Shown here one piece after another: positions 62,094 through 64,000 of a DNA stretch of 64,000 bases. Where the stretch lies: the NCBI RefSeq assembly GCF_018332695.1, contig NZ_BOQN01000128.1:1-64000 (forward strand), given 5' to 3'. The notes beneath the pieces are model-generated. The model was not told the DNA's origin, ran no database searches, and saw only the letters and a list, made by a program, of their open reading frames with translations. The DNA comes from Paractinoplanes toevensis (lineage in GTDB: Bacteria > Actinomycetota > Actinomycetes > Mycobacteriales > Micromonosporaceae). Position numbers and translations under genes: made by a program. Position 1 is the stretch's first letter; every line of letters begins with the position of its first letter.

Positions 62094-62173
62094 GGTCCTC
62101 ACCCGGGGCACCCCATCGCGAACGCAAGGGTTGCCGGTCAGCAAGCCGGGGCTACGCGCTGACACTCATGACC
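62094..62173 (-). promoter_or_regulatory. SAM-IV riboswitch before the PLP-enzyme gene
   Basis: On the minus strand the order is GGTCATGAGTGTCAGCG, AGCCCCGGCTTGCTG, CCGGCAACCCT, GGGGTGCCCCGGGTGAGGACC. This is the SAM-IV aptamer, a class confined to actinobacteria. Downstream, GCGTCGATCGACGC is a perfect 14-bp palindrome and GGGTCCCCGACCC forms a hairpin just before the GGAGG ribosome site. Together they make a plausible expression platform of the translational type. Confidence 0.88.
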
Positions 62174-62208
62174 TGGCAAACACGCTAGCAGGCCCTCGAC
62201 GCGCGGGC

Positions 62209-62280
62209 GAAGGGATCCCCGCCGCGACGGCCGGCAACCGCTTCCGCCACGTCCCGGCGGTGGGGTACGGCAAGCCGCGA
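62209..62280 (+). pseudogene. CBS-domain fragment, inverted relative to the intact CBS gene
   Basis: Plus-strand 62236-62263 matches the intact gene's coding strand (at 62470-62497, minus) in 27 of 28 bases, and weaker identity extends on both sides. It reads GNRFRHVPAVGYGKP against DNRFRHVPVVENGT in the intact protein. No start, stop or full domain remains. It is a relic of a second CBS gene or an inverted partial duplication. Confidence 0.65.
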
Positions 62281-62352
62281 CCGCGGTGCTGCCCTGCGGC
62301 CACGAAGAGCCGCCGGGCCGGCCGCTACGAAGGGCCGCAGGGCCGGCCGGCC

Positions 62353-62790
62353 TCAGACGCGTTCGCCGGTGATGTAGCCGGTCAGGCTGGTGCGTTCGGC
62401 TTCCAGCTCGTCGATGCGGTTCTTCACCACGTCGCCGATGCTGACCACGCCGCGCAGCGTGCCGTTCTCCACCACCGGGACGTGGCGGAAGCGGTTGTCG
62501 GTCATCAGGCGCTCGACCTCTTCGACCGCGGCCTCGGGGGCCACCGAGTGCACCTGGGTCGTGTGGATGTTGCTCACCGGCTGGGTCAGGATGGCGGCGC
62601 CGCGGGCCGCCAGGGCGCGCACCACGTCGCGTTCGCTGACGATGCCCTCGACGCGGGTGCCGTCGGAGGAGACGATCACCGCGCCGATCTTGTGTTCGGC
62701 CAGGAGGGTCAGAAGCTCGGTTACGTCTGCGCCGGGTCGTACCGTGACGACCTGGTCGCCCTTGACGCGGAGAATGTCGCTGATTCGCAT
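62353..62790 (-). CDS. CBS-domain pair protein
   Basis: The ATG at 62790 follows GGGAG and gives 145 residues made of two CBS motifs. The first spans about residues 8-65 (VRPGADVTELLTLLAEHKIGAVIVSSDG, VSERDVVRALA), the second about 72-130 (TDNRFRHVPVVENGTLRGVVSIGDVV). CBS pairs bind adenine nucleotides such as AMP, ATP or SAM. Proteins of this size act as small energy sensors whose partners are usually unknown. It lies 179 bp upstream of the riboswitch on the same strand. Confidence 0.9.
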   Translation of the reverse strand: MRISDILRVKGDQVVTVRPGADVTELLTLLAEHKIGAVIVSSDGTRVEGIVSERDVVRALAARGAAILTQPVSNIHTTQVHSVAPEAAVEEVERLMTDNRFRHVPVVENGTLRGVVSIGDVVKNRIDELEAERTSLTGYITGERV

Positions 62791-62913
62791 CGCTGCTCCC
62801 CATCTCGTGCCGGTCCGCGGTAGCCGCTGGCGGGCCGTCCGGAGACGGGAGCGCCCCGCCACGTTGCGGGCATATGCCTAGATGCAGTCAATCACGCCCT
62901 GATGTCAAGGGTG

Positions 62914-64000
62914 TCAACTCACGGGGTTACCGAGCGCGGGGCGGCCGGGGGTGCAGAAACGGACAGCTCCGTCGACGGCGGCCGGCCCGTCGACGGTCCA
63001 GCCGGTCGGCTGGAGCACCGGCGTGGACCGGGCCCGGCGCTGCCACCAGGCGGCGACCTCGTGCGGAAGGGCCTGCCAGACGGTGGGGTCGTCGCGGAAC
63101 TTGTCCAGCAGCTGGCGGTAGCCGTCGGTCACCCGGTGGTCGCCGGCGTAGTCGGGGTGGGTGAGGATCAGCGCCATGCCGCCCCGGTCACGCAGGTGGC
63201 CGGCCTTGTCGAGCCAGACGGTGGCGTCGTCCTGCTGGAGGATGGTGAACAGGGTGTGGTCCATCGGCAGGGTGATCGGCAGTTCGACCATGTCGCCGGG
63301 CCCGCCGGGCGTACCGATGAAGTAGGGCAGGTAACTACAGCTGCCGCCGGGCTTCGGCTCGTAGGGTGCGGTGTCGTGGTAGGAGCTGTCGTAGGCGAAA
63401 CCCAGCTCCGGCATCAACTCCCAGGTCCGCTGGGTGGCGGGTGAGCGGAATCCTTCGGCGTGCCATCTGTCGGCGTACGCCCGCATGGTGGGAAGCCGGC
63501 GCCGGAGCAGCCGGCGCGACCCAAGATCGCGGCCGTCGTGCCGCAGGCCGTGCACGCCGATCTCGCAGCCCTCGGCCCGCAGCGCGGCCGGCACCTCGTC
63601 GGGGGTCGGGTAGCGCAGCGGCACGAAGTTCCACGAGGAGCGCAGGCCGGCCGACCGTTCGATCTCGCGGAGGGGGCCGATGCCGGCCAGGCCCGCCGCG
63701 GTCTCCACGTCGTGGGTGAGCACGAGCGCCCACGTGTGGCCGCCGGGCCACAGGTCCAGCCACGGCACCGGGCGGCCGGCGAACGACGCGACCAGCTGGA
63801 ACATCCACTCGTGGAAGTCGTGCAGCGCGGTCTCGATCGGGAAGGCGGGGAACGCCGATTGTTCCTGCACCTTGGTGAAGGCCTGGCGCAGCCGGATCTG
63901 CACCGGCCGCGGGATCGCCGGGCGCAGCAGGTAGTAGAGGCGGACGAGGGCGGCGCGCAGGTGGGACCGGTCCAGGTAGTGCTCGCTCCAGTACCGCCAC
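62914..64000 (-). CDS. Polysaccharide deacetylase-like protein, 5' end outside the window
   Basis: The frame is open from the stop at 62914 to the right edge, adding WRYWSEHYLDRSHLRAALVRL before the first possible internal start at 63903. About 362 residues are visible. LTHDVET holds the catalytic and metal aspartates of NodB-type deacetylases, GVHGLRHDGRD the metal histidines, and FRSPATQRTWEL the substrate loop. ALILTHPDY supplies the last histidine. It probably removes acetyl groups from a surface glycan. Length and neighbours cannot be judged from this end. Confidence 0.85.
   Translation of the reverse strand, partial: WRYWSEHYLDRSHLRAALVRLYYLLRPAIPRPVQIRLRQAFTKVQEQSAFPAFPIETALHDFHEWMFQLVASFAGRPVPWLDLWPGGHTWALVLTHDVETAAGLAGIGPLREIERSAGLRSSWNFVPLRYPTPDEVPAALRAEGCEIGVHGLRHDGRDLGSRRLLRRRLPTMRAYADRWHAEGFRSPATQRTWELMPELGFAYDSSYHDTAPYEPKPGGSCSYLPYFIGTPGGPGDMVELPITLPMDHTLFTILQQDDATVWLDKAGHLRDRGGMALILTHPDYAGDHRVTDGYRQLLDKFRDDPTVWQALPHEVAAWWQRRARSTPVLQPTGWTVDGPAAVDGAVRFCTPGRPALGNPVS

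Overview
The window comes from a very GC-rich actinobacterium. Third codon positions are almost all G or C, GTG and TTG starts are common, and several starts look leaderless. Two methyl-accepting chemotaxis proteins with FliA-like promoters, GlgE, an F420/PPOX-type protein, CopC-CopD, an MmpL transporter and multidomain kinase/GGDEF proteins suggest a motile member of the Micromonosporaceae, most likely Actinoplanes or a relative. That assignment is inference from gene content. I saw no rRNA or tRNA genes, prophage, insertion sequence, CRISPR array or biosynthetic megacluster, so this is chromosomal housekeeping and accessory DNA.

Layout. 0-10 kb: edge of an erythromycin-esterase-like gene, a secreted CocE-type hydrolase divergent from a TetR regulator with two matching operators, an S1-domain protein, a BKACE enzyme, a chemoreceptor, an ankyrin protein and GlgE. 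10-17.7 kb: a string of very small proteins, a Nudix-phosphatase fusion, a PPOX protein, a GH13 enzyme, an ANTAR-PAS-SpoIIE phosphatase, a MazF-like protein and 6-phosphogluconate dehydrogenase. 17.7-31 kb: a GGDEF-EAL protein behind an RBS-occluding hairpin, phosphoglucomutase, CopCD, a STAS protein, YaaA, an FKBP isomerase and a 1414-residue MMPL transporter with a long repetitive tail. 31-46 kb: an SDR, PhoD with a propeller-like secreted partner, a glyoxalase-fold protein, a flavin disulfide reductase, an AI-2E permease, an ABC exporter, a decayed phoX pseudogene, a second chemoreceptor, and an EamA transporter divergent from a LysR regulator.

46-57 kb is rich in signalling: a Ser/Thr kinase with a CBM2-like outer domain, an alpha/beta hydrolase, an epoxide-hydrolase-like protein that has lost catalytic residues and faces a TetR gene across a four-half-site operator, and a 1715-residue kinase/ATPase/GAF/GGDEF protein. 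57-64 kb is the most unusual stretch. A tandem glycine riboswitch precedes L-serine deaminase, a degenerate EgtA-like protein carries an in-frame repeat, a degenerate 31-bp repeat array follows, and a PLP enzyme with its own in-frame repeats sits behind a SAM-IV riboswitch. A CBS-domain protein next to an inverted CBS fragment, and the edge of a polysaccharide deacetylase, complete it.

Themes: glucose phosphate and alpha-glucan metabolism (Pgm, Gnd, GlgE, GH13), c-di-GMP signalling, RNA-level control of glycine/serine and sulfur metabolism, and repeated decay of enzymes into pseudogenes or possible pseudoenzymes.
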